Shown: positions 34,333 to 43,795 of the stretch, piece by piece
How the letters are laid out: every line of letters starts with the position of its first letter
How positions within the stretch are numbered: position 1 is the stretch's first letter
Assembly (NCBI GenBank): GCA_049325415.1
Contig: JBMOLL010000074.1
Location: 1 to 64,000 of the forward strand
Direction of reading: 5' to 3'
Length of the DNA: 64,000 nucleotides
Origin: JBMOLL01 sp049325415
GTDB lineage: Bacteria > Bacteroidota > Bacteroidia > Bacteroidales > GCA-2748055
Notes under the pieces: generated by a model
The model's database searches: none
Seen by the model: the letters and a program-made list of their open reading frames with translations, nothing else
What the model was told of the DNA's origin: nothing
Position numbers and translations under genes: made by a program

Positions 34333-35351
34333 TTTCTTCCCGTTCGGAGCAGGTAATAGCGGAAATAGAAGAGGATTCTCCGGAGGTTCAGATCCAGAAG
34401 AAACGAACCCAGGCTTTTTCTTTTTTTCTTCACGGTATCCAGGTATTCTGCCGAATATCCCATAATCCTTACGGCAGGAATGAGCTCCCTGATCAGATCG
34501 TGTTCCGTACCGGGTTCACGCTTGTTCTTCAACTGCCCGAAGATCCATTCCTGTTTCCCCAGGATCTCGGTGTAAACACTTTCACGGCTCAGGTTCCTCA
34601 GGCGTCCGGGATGATGCTGACGGTCGAGCCGGTAGAGTGCCTTTCCGTGTTCGTAATACCTTGAGAAAATATAACTCACTGTCATTTTAACCGGAGGGAC
34701 ATAATGTCTCACCCTCAGATCGTAAGAATAATAGATCCGTTTCCCTGCACTGTGGGCCCTCATCATCAGGTCGCTGTCTTCTCCATAACCGAATTTGTTT
34801 CCCATGGGCCCGATAGTTGTGTCGAAACCACCCAGTTCCTTCAGGACCGATGCCCTGAAGATCATGTTCGAGCCGGAAAGATAGCTACCTGTGTCGCCCG
34901 GGTACCAGCCCGTTTCCGTATGATGGTGCCGGATCTCATATTCGTCCCTGAACCATTCGGGTTTGGGACTGAGGTAATAGGGAAAGATCGGTCCGCCCAG
35001 GGCATCCGGAGAAAATTCGCGGATCAGCCTGGCAGCAGTCCGGATCCAGCCCGGTTCTGCCATGGCATCATCGTCGATAAAGGCAATATACTCCCCCCTG
35101 GCCCTCTGTATCCCCAGGTTTCTGGCAAAAGAGGCACCCGGACGATCTTCCGAGCAGGCAAGAAGAACACCCTGCGCGGTGTAATTTGCGAGGATCCCGG
35201 GAGTTTCGTCGGTAGAACAGTTATCCACAACGATAAGTTCATAGATCCCGTCAACATCCTCAGAGGCCAGAACACTGTCGATTGCCTTTACCAGCAGTTC
35301 CTGCCTGTTAAAGGTTGCAATGACTACGGAAATCAGTGGAAGTTCGCTCAT
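34329..35351 (-). CDS. Family 2 glycosyltransferase
   Basis: A 340-residue GT-A enzyme: LISVVIATFNRQELLVKAID, LIVVDNCSTDETPGIL, GASFARNLGIQRARGEYIAFIDDDA (metal-binding DDD) and NKFGYGEDSDLMMRAHSAG as the catalytic-base region. The C-terminal ~80 residues are basic and aromatic (LRRILFYFRYYLLRTGRK), perhaps peripheral membrane binding. ATG at 35351, one base after the upstream GT2 stop. Substrates unknown. Confidence 0.87.
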   Translation of the reverse strand: MSELPLISVVIATFNRQELLVKAIDSVLASEDVDGIYELIVVDNCSTDETPGILANYTAQGVLLACSEDRPGASFARNLGIQRARGEYIAFIDDDAMAEPGWIRTAARLIREFSPDALGGPIFPYYLSPKPEWFRDEYEIRHHHTETGWYPGDTGSYLSGSNMIFRASVLKELGGFDTTIGPMGNKFGYGEDSDLMMRAHSAGKRIYYSYDLRVRHYVPPVKMTVSYIFSRYYEHGKALYRLDRQHHPGRLRNLSRESVYTEILGKQEWIFGQLKNKREPGTEHDLIRELIPAVRIMGYSAEYLDTVKKKRKSLGSFLLDLNLRRILFYFRYYLLRTGRK

Positions 35352-35352
35352 A

Positions 35353-36441
35353 TCAACTAAGTATCTTTTTCAAAAGGTGCTGCGGTAAAAGGAACACCCC
35401 TATTAATGTCTTTAAGAGATTCAGGTTAATTATAACATGGCCCCGGGCCAGGTAATGCCGGAGAGCAATCCGGCACTTGTCAAATTCGTGATTGAAATAA
35501 AAATGCCCGTAATTAATGTAGGAGAAGTGCGCAGCGACCCTTCCCGGCTTTGCCAGCGGGGAACAGTTTTCCTTTCGGATAAGTATCGGAATGACCCGGT
35601 CGATCCCTGCCTCCTCCTTCATATACTCCGTTACACAGCCCGGGGTCCCGCATATCTCTGCCAGGGAAAGCTCCAGGATCTTCCGTTCCAGTTCGAAGCG
35701 GGGATTTGCCTTTACCGTTTTGGAGTCGCCGTGCAAACGGAAACGTGTCAGGAATTGCCCGCATTTGCCTACCTTTTTCTGGCCGTTTGCCAGGAGATAG
35801 CGGACCCAGAATTCGGAATCCATGAGGTAGTGGTATTCTTCATTGACGGGGCCGTTAGCGAGAAAAGCAGATGTTCTCCAGAAAGTAGGTGGCTGATCGA
35901 TATGTGCGGTAAGGATGGTGTCGACCACTGAAGGACAGACGGTGGTTCCTTCTTTCGGGATGGTCCGGTCGGGATGATCATTTTCAAATACGGTCTCTTT
36001 TCCGGCACAGATATCCAGGTCAGGATGATCCATAAAGAACCGGGCAACCGAGAAAAGCGCACCGGGCTCATACAGGTCGTCTGAATTGATCCAGTTCACA
36101 ATCTCCCCCGAAACCCTGACCAGACCCTTATTAATCGCTGAACTCTGTCCACTGTCGGGCTCGCTGATCCAGTAACTGATCCAGGGTTCATATTTTCTGA
36201 TCATTTCCGGAGTCGGATCGGTACTGGCCCCATCGATAATAATATATTCCAGATCGGGATAATTCTGTAGCAGCACGGAGCGGATAGTCTCCTCTATAAA
36301 TTCACCCTGGTTGAAACTCGGGGTGATGATAGTGATCCGGGGATAGGTCCTGCTGCCCCGCTCCCCTTCGTCTGTCTCCACCGTCCATGGCCAGCCGGTT
36401 TTCCCGTTTGGCGGAGGTGGCAATTTCTCCAGCAGCCCCAT
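35353..36441 (-). CDS. Family 2 glycosyltransferase
   Basis: A 362-residue GT-A enzyme with a ~30-residue N-terminal lead (PPPNGKTGWPWTVE, common in this subgroup) before ITIITPSFNQGEFIEETIRS, YIIIDGASTDPTPEMI, SGQSSAINKGLVRVSGEIV followed by NWINSDD. The GWPW lead plus NSDD identifies the WcaA-like subgroup found in Bacteroidota and cyanobacterial EPS loci. It begins directly at the upstream gene's end (no gap), so coupling is likely. Confidence 0.87.
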   Translation of the reverse strand: MGLLEKLPPPPNGKTGWPWTVETDEGERGSRTYPRITIITPSFNQGEFIEETIRSVLLQNYPDLEYIIIDGASTDPTPEMIRKYEPWISYWISEPDSGQSSAINKGLVRVSGEIVNWINSDDLYEPGALFSVARFFMDHPDLDICAGKETVFENDHPDRTIPKEGTTVCPSVVDTILTAHIDQPPTFWRTSAFLANGPVNEEYHYLMDSEFWVRYLLANGQKKVGKCGQFLTRFRLHGDSKTVKANPRFELERKILELSLAEICGTPGCVTEYMKEEAGIDRVIPILIRKENCSPLAKPGRVAAHFSYINYGHFYFNHEFDKCRIALRHYLARGHVIINLNLLKTLIGVFLLPQHLLKKILS

Positions 36442-37728
36442 TCAGCCGATTAAATTTTTATAGAGTTCGACATACGCTTCGGCCTGTCTCTTCAGGGTAT
36501 ATTTTTTCCTGGCATCTCTGCTGATCTCTTCCCTGTTGAAAGACAGCTCATGAAAACAGCGCGTGATTGTTGCTGCAAGCGATGTGGCATCTGTTTTGCC
36601 GCAAAGCAGGCCGTTCACCCCGTCGCTGACCATATCGGGGATCCCCCCTATCCGGAAACCTGCAACCGGCGTACCGCAGCAAAGCGACTCCAGTACGGTA
36701 TTCGGCAGGTTATCCTCAAGGGATGGGATAACGAAAAGATCTGCAGCGGAGTAGGCCACACTCATCATCAGTTCATTATCGATCCGGCCCAGTTCAAAAA
36801 CTCCGTCGGGTTTGGCCCCCGCTTCCGTTTTGCCGATAGCTGCAATAATGAAATCCCTGCTGCCGGGAAGTTCGCGGATCGCCTCCAGCAGAATACGGTA
36901 ACCTTTCCGGCTGTTATGTACCGAATCGGCGACAAACAGGAGTACCTTTTTCCCTTCCGGAAGTCCAAGCAGTTTAGCTGAATAGGAACGTTCCCGTGGC
37001 TGGAAATGATCGGTATCCAGTCCGTAGGGAATAAGAAAATGCGGTCGTCCGGAGAAAAGCAGACTGCTTTCCGATTGTTTGCCCAGCCAGGCGGATGGTG
37101 TAACAATGGTGAGGTTCCTGAACCTGGAGAGAGCTTCTTTTTTGATGTCAAACAATCGTGAGGAATATGCCGGATCGATGGTCCCATCAAGTTGCGGGCA
37201 GAGCTGACAGCTATCTGTGAAGCCCGGACAAGCCTGGTGGTAGTGACAACCACCGGTAAAGGCATTCATATCATGGAGGGTCCAGACAACCGGCTTGCCG
37301 ATCCGTGAAAAAAAATCCGTGTAATCCAGGAAACCCGCCACCCAGTGGAGGTTGATCAGATCAGCCTCCCTGCACAGGGGATGGGAGACTATATCCAATC
37401 CGCTCAGCGGGTTGGAGAACATCTCAAGCCCGGCGGGTCGGTTGAGCAGATAATCGTTATGGGAGAGAGCTTGCGGGGGAGTAAAAGCATGGATCCCGAA
37501 CTCCCGGGCCAGGCGGTCTGTCTTGGCCCTGATCCTTGTACCCAGAGGCGCAGCAGCCGGTTCAAGATACGATGGAAAATACCGGTGGCACCCCGGAATG
37601 GAACCATCGCCAGGATCCAGTGTAAGGATTTTCGAGTCGATACCTGAGCCGAGCAGTCCGAGGTGCAGCCGGACTGCAGAATTGGCAGCACCGCCCTTCA
37701 CAGACGACAACAAATGAAGTATTTTCAT
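36442..37728 (-). CDS. Family 4 glycosyltransferase (WcaC-like, Cys motif)
   Basis: A 428-residue GT-B enzyme, MKILHLLSSVKGGAANSAVR at the start. WTLHDMNAFTGGCHYHQAC and DSCQLCPQL form the same four-Cys motif as in the gene at 33058-34332. Donor half: LLFVADSVHNSRKGYRILLEA, and E-x7-E in EDNLPNTVLESLCCGTPVAGF followed by GGIPDMV. The two paralogues probably descend from one duplication in the locus but are now quite different. It overlaps the methyltransferase gene upstream by 4 bases. Confidence 0.87.
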   Translation of the reverse strand: MKILHLLSSVKGGAANSAVRLHLGLLGSGIDSKILTLDPGDGSIPGCHRYFPSYLEPAAAPLGTRIRAKTDRLAREFGIHAFTPPQALSHNDYLLNRPAGLEMFSNPLSGLDIVSHPLCREADLINLHWVAGFLDYTDFFSRIGKPVVWTLHDMNAFTGGCHYHQACPGFTDSCQLCPQLDGTIDPAYSSRLFDIKKEALSRFRNLTIVTPSAWLGKQSESSLLFSGRPHFLIPYGLDTDHFQPRERSYSAKLLGLPEGKKVLLFVADSVHNSRKGYRILLEAIRELPGSRDFIIAAIGKTEAGAKPDGVFELGRIDNELMMSVAYSAADLFVIPSLEDNLPNTVLESLCCGTPVAGFRIGGIPDMVSDGVNGLLCGKTDATSLAATITRCFHELSFNREEISRDARKKYTLKRQAEAYVELYKNLIG

Positions 37729-38594
37729 TTTCTTGCTTCCATAAAAAGTGAATCCGGCTTCCTCACGGAACCATCGGGTCGTGTATCAAGACCGAACGAA
37801 CTCCAGCCGGGGATCTGGCTATGCCCGGCTTCCATTTTTACCGGCCCGGTAAAACCTGCACTGACCAGTATCCGTGCAAGAGAATATCTGTCGTACATCC
37901 AGCGATGGATCTCCCCTTTTTTCCTGAACTCTGCTTCCCGGATCAGTTCGCTGTCGGAAGGCCGGTATTCCTTTTCCCCGCTAAACAGCAGTTTTCCAAG
38001 AGCAGCCCTGACAGATCCTTTTCTCCGTCCGGTTTCAACTTTCCCTTCCCCTGACTGTGCTCCATGGTCACTCTTACGGGCGGCCAGCAGGGCCTTTCTG
38101 AGGCCGGTGAATTCTCCTCCCCAGCGGGAAAGAAGGTATTGTTCGTTTGGAAGATGCTCTTTCGCCAGGTAATCTTTCATACGTCCACCACTCTCCGTCC
38201 TCACTACCTGATCAAAAAATTCCAGCATGATCCAGTCGTAATTCTGTGCGGCAACCTCATCTCCGTTATCGGCAGCTTCCATCCATTTCAGGTATTCCCT
38301 GGCAATTGTTTCCAGGTCGGGAACCGCGATCCTGATCACTCCTCCCGGTTTAAGCACCCTGTAGCATTCATGCAGAAAAGCAAGGCCCTGTTCTTCGGTA
38401 AAGTGTTCAAGCAGGTGACTGTGATAAACAAGATCCGCCGACTCTGATTCAAAGGGTATTCCTTCGAGCAGGTTATGGCTGATCACTCCCTCGAGGGAGG
38501 AAGCAAAATCGATGTTCACAAAATCCGGATGGATCACCGATCCGCAGCCGAGATTAAGCCAAAGCTCCTTTCTTTCGGGGTTCATTTTTACCAT
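37725..38594 (-). CDS. SAM-dependent methyltransferase
   Basis: A 289-residue class I methyltransferase: the SAM-binding LNLGCGSVIHPDFVNIDF near residue 13, an acidic FESESADLVYHSHLLEHF, and RVLKPGGVIRIAVPDLETIA. This is the small 'predicted SAM-dependent methyltransferase' group of EPS loci, which may modify sugars or cap chains. Two starts, ATG 38594 or ATG 38585, are possible. It lies between two GT4 genes with a 4-base overlap downstream. Confidence 0.82.
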   Translation of the reverse strand: MVKMNPERKELWLNLGCGSVIHPDFVNIDFASSLEGVISHNLLEGIPFESESADLVYHSHLLEHFTEEQGLAFLHECYRVLKPGGVIRIAVPDLETIAREYLKWMEAADNGDEVAAQNYDWIMLEFFDQVVRTESGGRMKDYLAKEHLPNEQYLLSRWGGEFTGLRKALLAARKSDHGAQSGEGKVETGRRKGSVRAALGKLLFSGEKEYRPSDSELIREAEFRKKGEIHRWMYDRYSLARILVSAGFTGPVKMEAGHSQIPGWSSFGLDTRPDGSVRKPDSLFMEARK

Positions 38595-38603
38595 TTTCCG
38601 GGT

Positions 38604-39878
38604 TCAGTGGTTTCCTGTTACAAAACGAAAAGCCTTCATGTATCCATCCACCACGGTATGAATATTCACTTCGTTCCTGATTATAGCTGCTGAATTTTCG
38701 CCCATCTTTTTCATTAGATCGGGATGATTGAAAAGATAGCGTATCCGTTCCTCCAGGCTGTTTTGATTTCCGCTTTCGAAGTAGGTTCCGTTATAACCTT
38801 CGCGGACGAGGAACTTTTCCGTTCCGTCGCAAACCGAACAGATAACCGGCAGACCGAAGATCATCGCATCGTTGATGGAGAGTCCTCCCATTCCGGCCAG
38901 AATATACAGGGAGCATGTGGCCAGGTAGCGTCCCAGCAATACAGGGTCATACACACCCCCTTCAATTCTCACCCGTGATTCCACTCCAAGTTTCCGGGCC
39001 TGTTCATGAAGCCGGTCTTTTTCGGGGCCATCGCCAAGAATCAGCAATTCGGCCCCGGGATAATCATCGCTGAGATCTGCCAAAGCTGTAATCAGCATAT
39101 CCACCCTTTTCCACTCAACAAGCCGGCTCAGATGAACGATCCGGTAGGGATTGGGCGGCAGTACCGGCTCCATCCCACTTATCTCCTCCCGTATGCTGAA
39201 CATCAGGTCGGTATCGGGTGAGTTCCTGGTAATAAAGATCTTCCTTGCCGGCACCCCGTATCCGCCATAGATCCCGATCGCATCGTCGATATAATTGACG
39301 TGGGCATCCGGGAAATTATAGAGCTTAGCCGGGAACTCAAAGCGGCTTTCAAACTCCCTCACCGATCTGCGGTCTACCACAGCTTTTTTATACAAACGGC
39401 TGATGCCCAAAATATTGAACACTTTTCCAAAGGAGCGGGGAAGGGAGGAAAAACCGGGTAGCGGGTTTTTATCCAGCTCTTCCTTGAATCGCTTACGCGC
39501 TTCTGCCAGGTCGGGGACCCTGAAGGGAATTGATTTAAGAATAATTTTTGCCCCGGTTTTCCTGATCAGCTCACGCCTCTCCCAGATACAGCGTAAATGA
39601 CCGGGTCCGACCAGAACAATATCCGGCCGGAAAGACAGAATAACTTTATCAAGTTCAGGGAACCAGAGGTAGGCTTCCTTTTCTTCGGTCCTCTCCTCCA
39701 GCTGAATAATTTCGAAATTAGCCCCATTGCTGGTCTGGAATACACCTTCGCCAATACCCGGACTGTCGTTGCCCGGAACCACCATTTTAATCTCTACCCC
39801 CTCCCTCTCGTTGATCCGGCTGGCGATCAGGTTAAAATAGTGCGTCATGGCATTCATGACGATGAGGACCTTCGTCAT
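38604..39878 (-). CDS. GT-B (family 4-like) glycosyltransferase
   Basis: A 424-residue protein. N-terminal MTKVLIVMNAMTHYFNLIAS and donor-half elements YRIVHLSRLVEWKRVDMLITAL and LLILGDGPEKDRLHEQARKLG are typical GT4. At the E-x7-E site the first Glu is replaced by Gly (GMGGLSINDAMIFGLPVICS) and the second by Asp, a substitution shared by some divergent GT4 members. Overlaps the methyltransferase gene upstream by 4 bases. Probably active but with altered nucleotide-sugar contacts. Confidence 0.8.
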   Translation of the reverse strand: MTKVLIVMNAMTHYFNLIASRINEREGVEIKMVVPGNDSPGIGEGVFQTSNGANFEIIQLEERTEEKEAYLWFPELDKVILSFRPDIVLVGPGHLRCIWERRELIRKTGAKIILKSIPFRVPDLAEARKRFKEELDKNPLPGFSSLPRSFGKVFNILGISRLYKKAVVDRRSVREFESRFEFPAKLYNFPDAHVNYIDDAIGIYGGYGVPARKIFITRNSPDTDLMFSIREEISGMEPVLPPNPYRIVHLSRLVEWKRVDMLITALADLSDDYPGAELLILGDGPEKDRLHEQARKLGVESRVRIEGGVYDPVLLGRYLATCSLYILAGMGGLSINDAMIFGLPVICSVCDGTEKFLVREGYNGTYFESGNQNSLEERIRYLFNHPDLMKKMGENSAAIIRNEVNIHTVVDGYMKAFRFVTGNH

Positions 39879-40621
39879 CCGGGCTGCTTTTCAAGTACCA
39901 GGCAACTGATCTGGTGGGGCTGGTCTGCTCCTGTTCTTTCAGGTACTCCCAGTCGTTCACCCACGGTCCAGAAATCTCCGGTAAAATACCGCCAGAATTC
40001 CTGATCTTTCATTGTCAGCCTGTTATCCGTACACCATTTCTCCACCTGGCCGGCCGAGAAGGCACGGGTCGTAAAAGGCATGTTACGCGGTGCCGTGGAG
40101 CCCGGGAGGTCATAAACATTTTCGCAATAGTTATTCTGGTTAAAGGGAAAGGTAAGAACGAGCCTTCCGCCCGGTTTCAGAAGACCTGTCATATTGGCAA
40201 CCGCCCTGTCGTAATCACTGATATGCTCAAGGGTGCTGATGCAGGTGATCATATCGAAAGACCCCTGAAGGGAAGTGTTTGTGATATCGTCGTTTATCAC
40301 ATGGTAATGACGGTTGATCATGCCCTCCGGCCAGTAATCGACAATATTGTCAATTGCCGTTACCAGGAAGCCACAGTTTCGCATCAGGTGCGGCAGGGCT
40401 GTCTTTCCTGTTCCCACGTCAAGAATACTCACAGGGCTATACTTTGCAAGCCGGGAAAACACAAAAGCATATTCGGCCGGCCGTTCATTAAAAGTAGAGT
40501 ACGACTGGTTTTCAAATTCATTCCGTGTGACGAAATTCACGTATTTTATACCAAAATCAACCAGATATTTTAGTTCAAGTCTTTTTCTACGCCAGTCATG
40601 AATTCGCTTTAATGGCCTCAT
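39875..40621 (-). CDS. SAM-dependent methyltransferase
   Basis: A 248-residue class I methyltransferase with SILDVGTGKTALPHLMRNCG, DMITCISTLEHISDYDRAVA and GLLKPGGRLVLTFPFNQNNY. It is unrelated in detail to the methyltransferase at 37725. It lies directly downstream of the ABC exporter. In ABC-dependent polysaccharide systems a terminal methyl group can stop chain growth and serve as the export tag read by Wzt's C-terminal domain, so a chain-capping role is a reasonable inference but not shown. Confidence 0.82.
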   Translation of the reverse strand: MRPLKRIHDWRRKRLELKYLVDFGIKYVNFVTRNEFENQSYSTFNERPAEYAFVFSRLAKYSPVSILDVGTGKTALPHLMRNCGFLVTAIDNIVDYWPEGMINRHYHVINDDITNTSLQGSFDMITCISTLEHISDYDRAVANMTGLLKPGGRLVLTFPFNQNNYCENVYDLPGSTAPRNMPFTTRAFSAGQVEKWCTDNRLTMKDQEFWRYFTGDFWTVGERLGVPERTGADQPHQISCLVLEKQPG

Positions 40622-40655
40622 AATCTTTTTGGTTTAAATATCCTCCCTTGGTTTG

Positions 40656-41939
40656 TCAGTTGCGGTTGATCTGCCAGTTATGCCTTACCAGGTAAACCGG
40701 GTGGTTGGGATGCCTTGAACGTCCTTCCTGATAATAGCCCGAATCATCGACTACAACAGTAGCGGCAGAAATTATATAATCGGCGATGATGTTATTGACC
40801 GTACTGTATAGATTGAGAAGATAGTTCCCCCCGCGCAGCGGAAAATCCTCAATCAGGCAGTCGACGAAACCATCACCGCTTATCTGATCGAAATTACGAC
40901 CCAGTTCATCGGTAAAGAAAACGAGCGCATGATTGCCATCAAGGGTATTGACCGAGATGGAAAATGCTACATTCCGCAGCACCCCGTATTGCGGGTCGGT
41001 TTTAAAATGTACCCTGATTGTTGCGCTTTTCCCGGTGATGATCGTTCCCTTGCCGGGAAGGACCTCAACATCGGTGAAGCGCAGTTTTCCGTCACCGCGA
41101 CGGTCTGTCCGCTCTGTAATCGGCGCATTATTCCGAAGTATGATCTCGTTCCTGAGGTAATCCTCTACAATTTCCTCGGTTGACCCGTATGCCTCAATTG
41201 ATCCATTCTTCAGCAGGATGCTTTCGTTGCAGAGGTTTCTGACGGCAGTCATGTTATGACTTACAAAAAGTACGGTGCGTCCGTCGCCTTTCGACACCTG
41301 TTCCATTTTGCCGAGGCATTTTTTCTGGAACTCCGCATCGCCCACGGCCAGTACCTCATCGACGATCAGTATCTCCGGCTCCAGAAAGGCTGCAACGGCA
41401 AAGCCCAGTCTGACCATCATCCCGCTGGAATACCTTTTCACCGGTGTATCGATATAGCGTTCCACTCCTGAGAATTCGACAATCTCATCAAATTTCCCGT
41501 CGATTTCCCAGCGCTTCATTCCCATGATGGTTCCGTTCATATAAACATTTTCCCGTCCGGTGAGTTCCGGATGAAAACCCGTTCCTACTTCAAGCAGGGA
41601 CGCGACCCGTCCTTTCAGGTGAACGCTCCCCGAGGTCGGGGAAGTTATTCTCGATAACAATTTCAGCAGGGTACTTTTCCCGGCACCATTCCTCCCGATG
41701 ATCCCCAGCACCTCGCCCTGGTTCACGCTGAAACTGACATCTTTCAGGGCCCAGACATATTCGCTGCTGCCTTTATGGGAACGATCGTTCACCTCCCCCA
41801 CCCTGGTATAGGGATCTTCCTTCCCCCTGACATACACCTGCCACCAGCGGTTCAGGTCATGGACCATCGTTCCTGTGCCCACCAGGCCGAGCCGGTAGAG
41901 TTTACTGAGGTTTTCAACTTTTATTACAGGCTGAGACAT
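40656..41939 (-). CDS. wzt: Polysaccharide ABC exporter ATP-binding protein with Wzt C-terminal domain
   Basis: A 427-residue protein. Residues ~1-245 are an ABC ATPase: Walker A GRNGAGKST (82-90), the GTGFHPELTGREN block typical of polysaccharide exporters, signature YSSGM (170-174), Walker B ILIVDE (190-195) and the H-loop His228. Residues ~270-427 form a beta-rich C-terminal domain like the Wzt carbohydrate-binding domain, which in O9a-type systems recognises the capped end of the glycan. It pairs with the permease gene 100 bases upstream. Confidence 0.92.
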   Translation of the reverse strand: MSQPVIKVENLSKLYRLGLVGTGTMVHDLNRWWQVYVRGKEDPYTRVGEVNDRSHKGSSEYVWALKDVSFSVNQGEVLGIIGRNGAGKSTLLKLLSRITSPTSGSVHLKGRVASLLEVGTGFHPELTGRENVYMNGTIMGMKRWEIDGKFDEIVEFSGVERYIDTPVKRYSSGMMVRLGFAVAAFLEPEILIVDEVLAVGDAEFQKKCLGKMEQVSKGDGRTVLFVSHNMTAVRNLCNESILLKNGSIEAYGSTEEIVEDYLRNEIILRNNAPITERTDRRGDGKLRFTDVEVLPGKGTIITGKSATIRVHFKTDPQYGVLRNVAFSISVNTLDGNHALVFFTDELGRNFDQISGDGFVDCLIEDFPLRGGNYLLNLYSTVNNIIADYIISAATVVVDDSGYYQEGRSRHPNHPVYLVRHNWQINRN

Positions 41940-42039
41940 TTTATACTTCTTCCTTTAAATTCCCTATTATATTCTGACTTTTTTCCAGGCTTCCCAATTC
42001 GCTTTTCAACTTTTTCTAAGGGAGGATCCTCTTTCTACT

Positions 42040-42915
42040 CTAAATCGTATCCATAAAACTCTTCTCTGTCCTGTTAAAAACCAGCACACCCAGGAAAAGA
42101 AGAAGGATCATAAAAACGGCACTGTACAACAGTCCGTCCCAACTAAAGGTTCCGGTGCCGAAAAAACCGTATTTGTATGTTTCCACTATCGGTGCAATCG
42201 GATTCCATTTCAGGTAGTCGCGGTATGGTTCAGGGACAAAGGAGATGGGATAGATAATCGGAGTGGCGTACATCCAGAGCTGGATGATAAAGCCCATCAG
42301 GAACTGCAGATCACGGTACTTTGTGGTCAGGGAAGAAACGATCATGCCGAAGCCCATACCTATTCCGGCCATCAGCACCAGCAGAAGAGGAGTGAGCAAG
42401 GCATAGGCATTGACATGGATCTCCGCTCCCTTTACCAGGTAGAAAACAAGGACCGCGATGAAAAGGAGGAACTGGATCAGGAACTTGAAAAGTTCCACAA
42501 TAACAACGGATAAAGGACTGACCAGTCGGGGGAAATACACTTTCCCAAAAATATGTTTGTTGGCATCAAAGGTCCCGCTGGTCCTGCTGAAACAAATGCC
42601 AAAATAATTCCAGATACTGATCCCTCCCAGGTAAAAAAGCACGGGAGGGATTCCTTCGGTGGAAATATTGGCAACCCGGGCAAAGATAACCATGTAGATG
42701 ATGGCTGTGAAAACAGGCTGGATAAACAGCCAAAGAGGCCCAAGGATCGTTTGCTTGTAGATGGTTACAAAATCCCTCCTCACAAGCATTTTCAGAAGGT
42801 CGCGGTATCTCCATATTTCTTTCAGGTGAAGATCGAAAAGGCTTCTTCTGGGACTGATCACCTGGTCCCATGATACACTATTGTCACCTGCTACAGGGAT
42901 TTCTTCTTCCTTCAT
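42040..42915 (-). CDS. wzm: Polysaccharide ABC exporter permease
   Basis: A 291-residue ABC-2 type permease with six hydrophobic segments and the family region YKQTILGPLWLFIQPVFTAIIYMVIF near residue 55, then GIMIVS-like and LQFLMGFIIQLWMYATPIIYP. It forms the inner-membrane channel for lipid-linked polysaccharide together with Wzt. ATG at 42915. Upstream lies ~1.1 kb of tandem-repeat DNA with a four-helix-bundle gene, which separates the exporter from wza/wzc. Confidence 0.92.
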   Translation of the reverse strand: MKEEEIPVAGDNSVSWDQVISPRRSLFDLHLKEIWRYRDLLKMLVRRDFVTIYKQTILGPLWLFIQPVFTAIIYMVIFARVANISTEGIPPVLFYLGGISIWNYFGICFSRTSGTFDANKHIFGKVYFPRLVSPLSVVIVELFKFLIQFLLFIAVLVFYLVKGAEIHVNAYALLTPLLLVLMAGIGMGFGMIVSSLTTKYRDLQFLMGFIIQLWMYATPIIYPISFVPEPYRDYLKWNPIAPIVETYKYGFFGTGTFSWDGLLYSAVFMILLLFLGVLVFNRTEKSFMDTI

Positions 42916-42974
42916 TTTTCTACATTCTTCATTTCACATTCTTCAATTATACTTTCCCTTTTCCTCACTTTCAT

Positions 42975-43429
42975 CATTTTACACTTTACATTTTACATTC
43001 TACATTCTGCATTCATAATTCTCCCCTCTCATTTTTTCCGATCATAATACCGAATAACGAACGCCGAATTTCGAATGATAAAGTGCTCTCCTGTACTTCT
43101 TCCTCCTTCTTCATTCTACATTCTACATTCTACATTTATAATTCTCCCCCCTCATTTTTTCCGATCATAATATCGAATTTCGAACGCCGAATTTCGAATG
43201 ATGAAGTGTTCTACTGTACTTCTTCCTCCTTCTTCATTCTACATTCTATATTCTACATTCATAATTCTCCCCTCTCATTTTTTCCGATCATAATATCGAA
43301 TACCGAACGCCGAATTTCGAATGATGAAGTGCTCTACTGTACTCCTTACCCCTCCTTCTTCATTCTACATTCTGCATTCTACATTCATAATTCTCCCTCC
43401 CTTCTTCCTTCCCCCTATTTCCCGAAATC
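42975..43429. repeat. About 122-bp tandem repeat array, left block
   Basis: Three full units and one partial unit. The anchor word CCGATCATAA occurs at 43039, 43161 and 43284 (periods 122 and 123). Each unit combines ATTCTACATTCTACATTC heptamers, an ATAATTCTCCCC stretch, TTTTTTCCGATCATAAT and GAACGCCGAATTTCGAATGA. The same unit appears on the other side of the four-helix-bundle gene. A 243-codon frame across this region is repeat-derived. Confidence 0.9.
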
Positions 43430-43789
43430 TCATTTCTGTTCAGTGGTCTTAATACTTTTAACTATAATGGAAATCAATTCTACTGACTCTGATTTCAGAC
43501 TCGACAATAATTCAGTATCAATGCATAGTTCTGCTCCCTCAATAATTCTCAAACAAACATTTGTTTCCCTCAATTCTTTCAAAACTATCTTCAGTTTATG
43601 AATAAAATCCTTTCTGGATTCCGCTCCTTGTGCTTCCCCATAATTCAGTGCTGGCGAAGTACCTGATCTTACGATCTGACTTCCAATTGAATTCCCGGCT
43701 TTTGTATTTGGTAAAATATCTACCAATTTTATTATTTGGACTGAAAATCTGATCAGCCTTTCTTCAAGATCATATTTCCTTCTGTCCAT
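43430..43789 (-). CDS. Four-helix-bundle protein (23S rRNA intervening-sequence family)
   Basis: A 119-residue helical protein: DLEERLIRFSVQIIKLVD, IGSQIVRSGTSPALNYGEAQ, KDFIHKLKIVLKELRETN, matching the S23/IVP four-helix-bundle family first known from intervening sequences in 23S rRNA genes; bAvd of diversity-generating retroelements has the same fold. Function of stand-alone copies is unknown. The gene sits exactly between two blocks of the same ~123-bp tandem repeat and interrupts the otherwise compact polysaccharide operon. A second, distant member is at 53033-53401. Confidence 0.88.
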   Translation of the reverse strand: MDRRKYDLEERLIRFSVQIIKLVDILPNTKAGNSIGSQIVRSGTSPALNYGEAQGAESRKDFIHKLKIVLKELRETNVCLRIIEGAELCIDTELLSSLKSESVELISIIVKSIKTTEQK

Positions 43790-43795
43790 AACTTT

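Noticed and set aside
42870..43601. 243-codon frame across the 43 kb repeat array
   Set aside because: Its translation is a periodic image of the tandem repeat (Ser/Phe/His/Ile-rich) and it overlaps the four-helix-bundle gene on the other strand.
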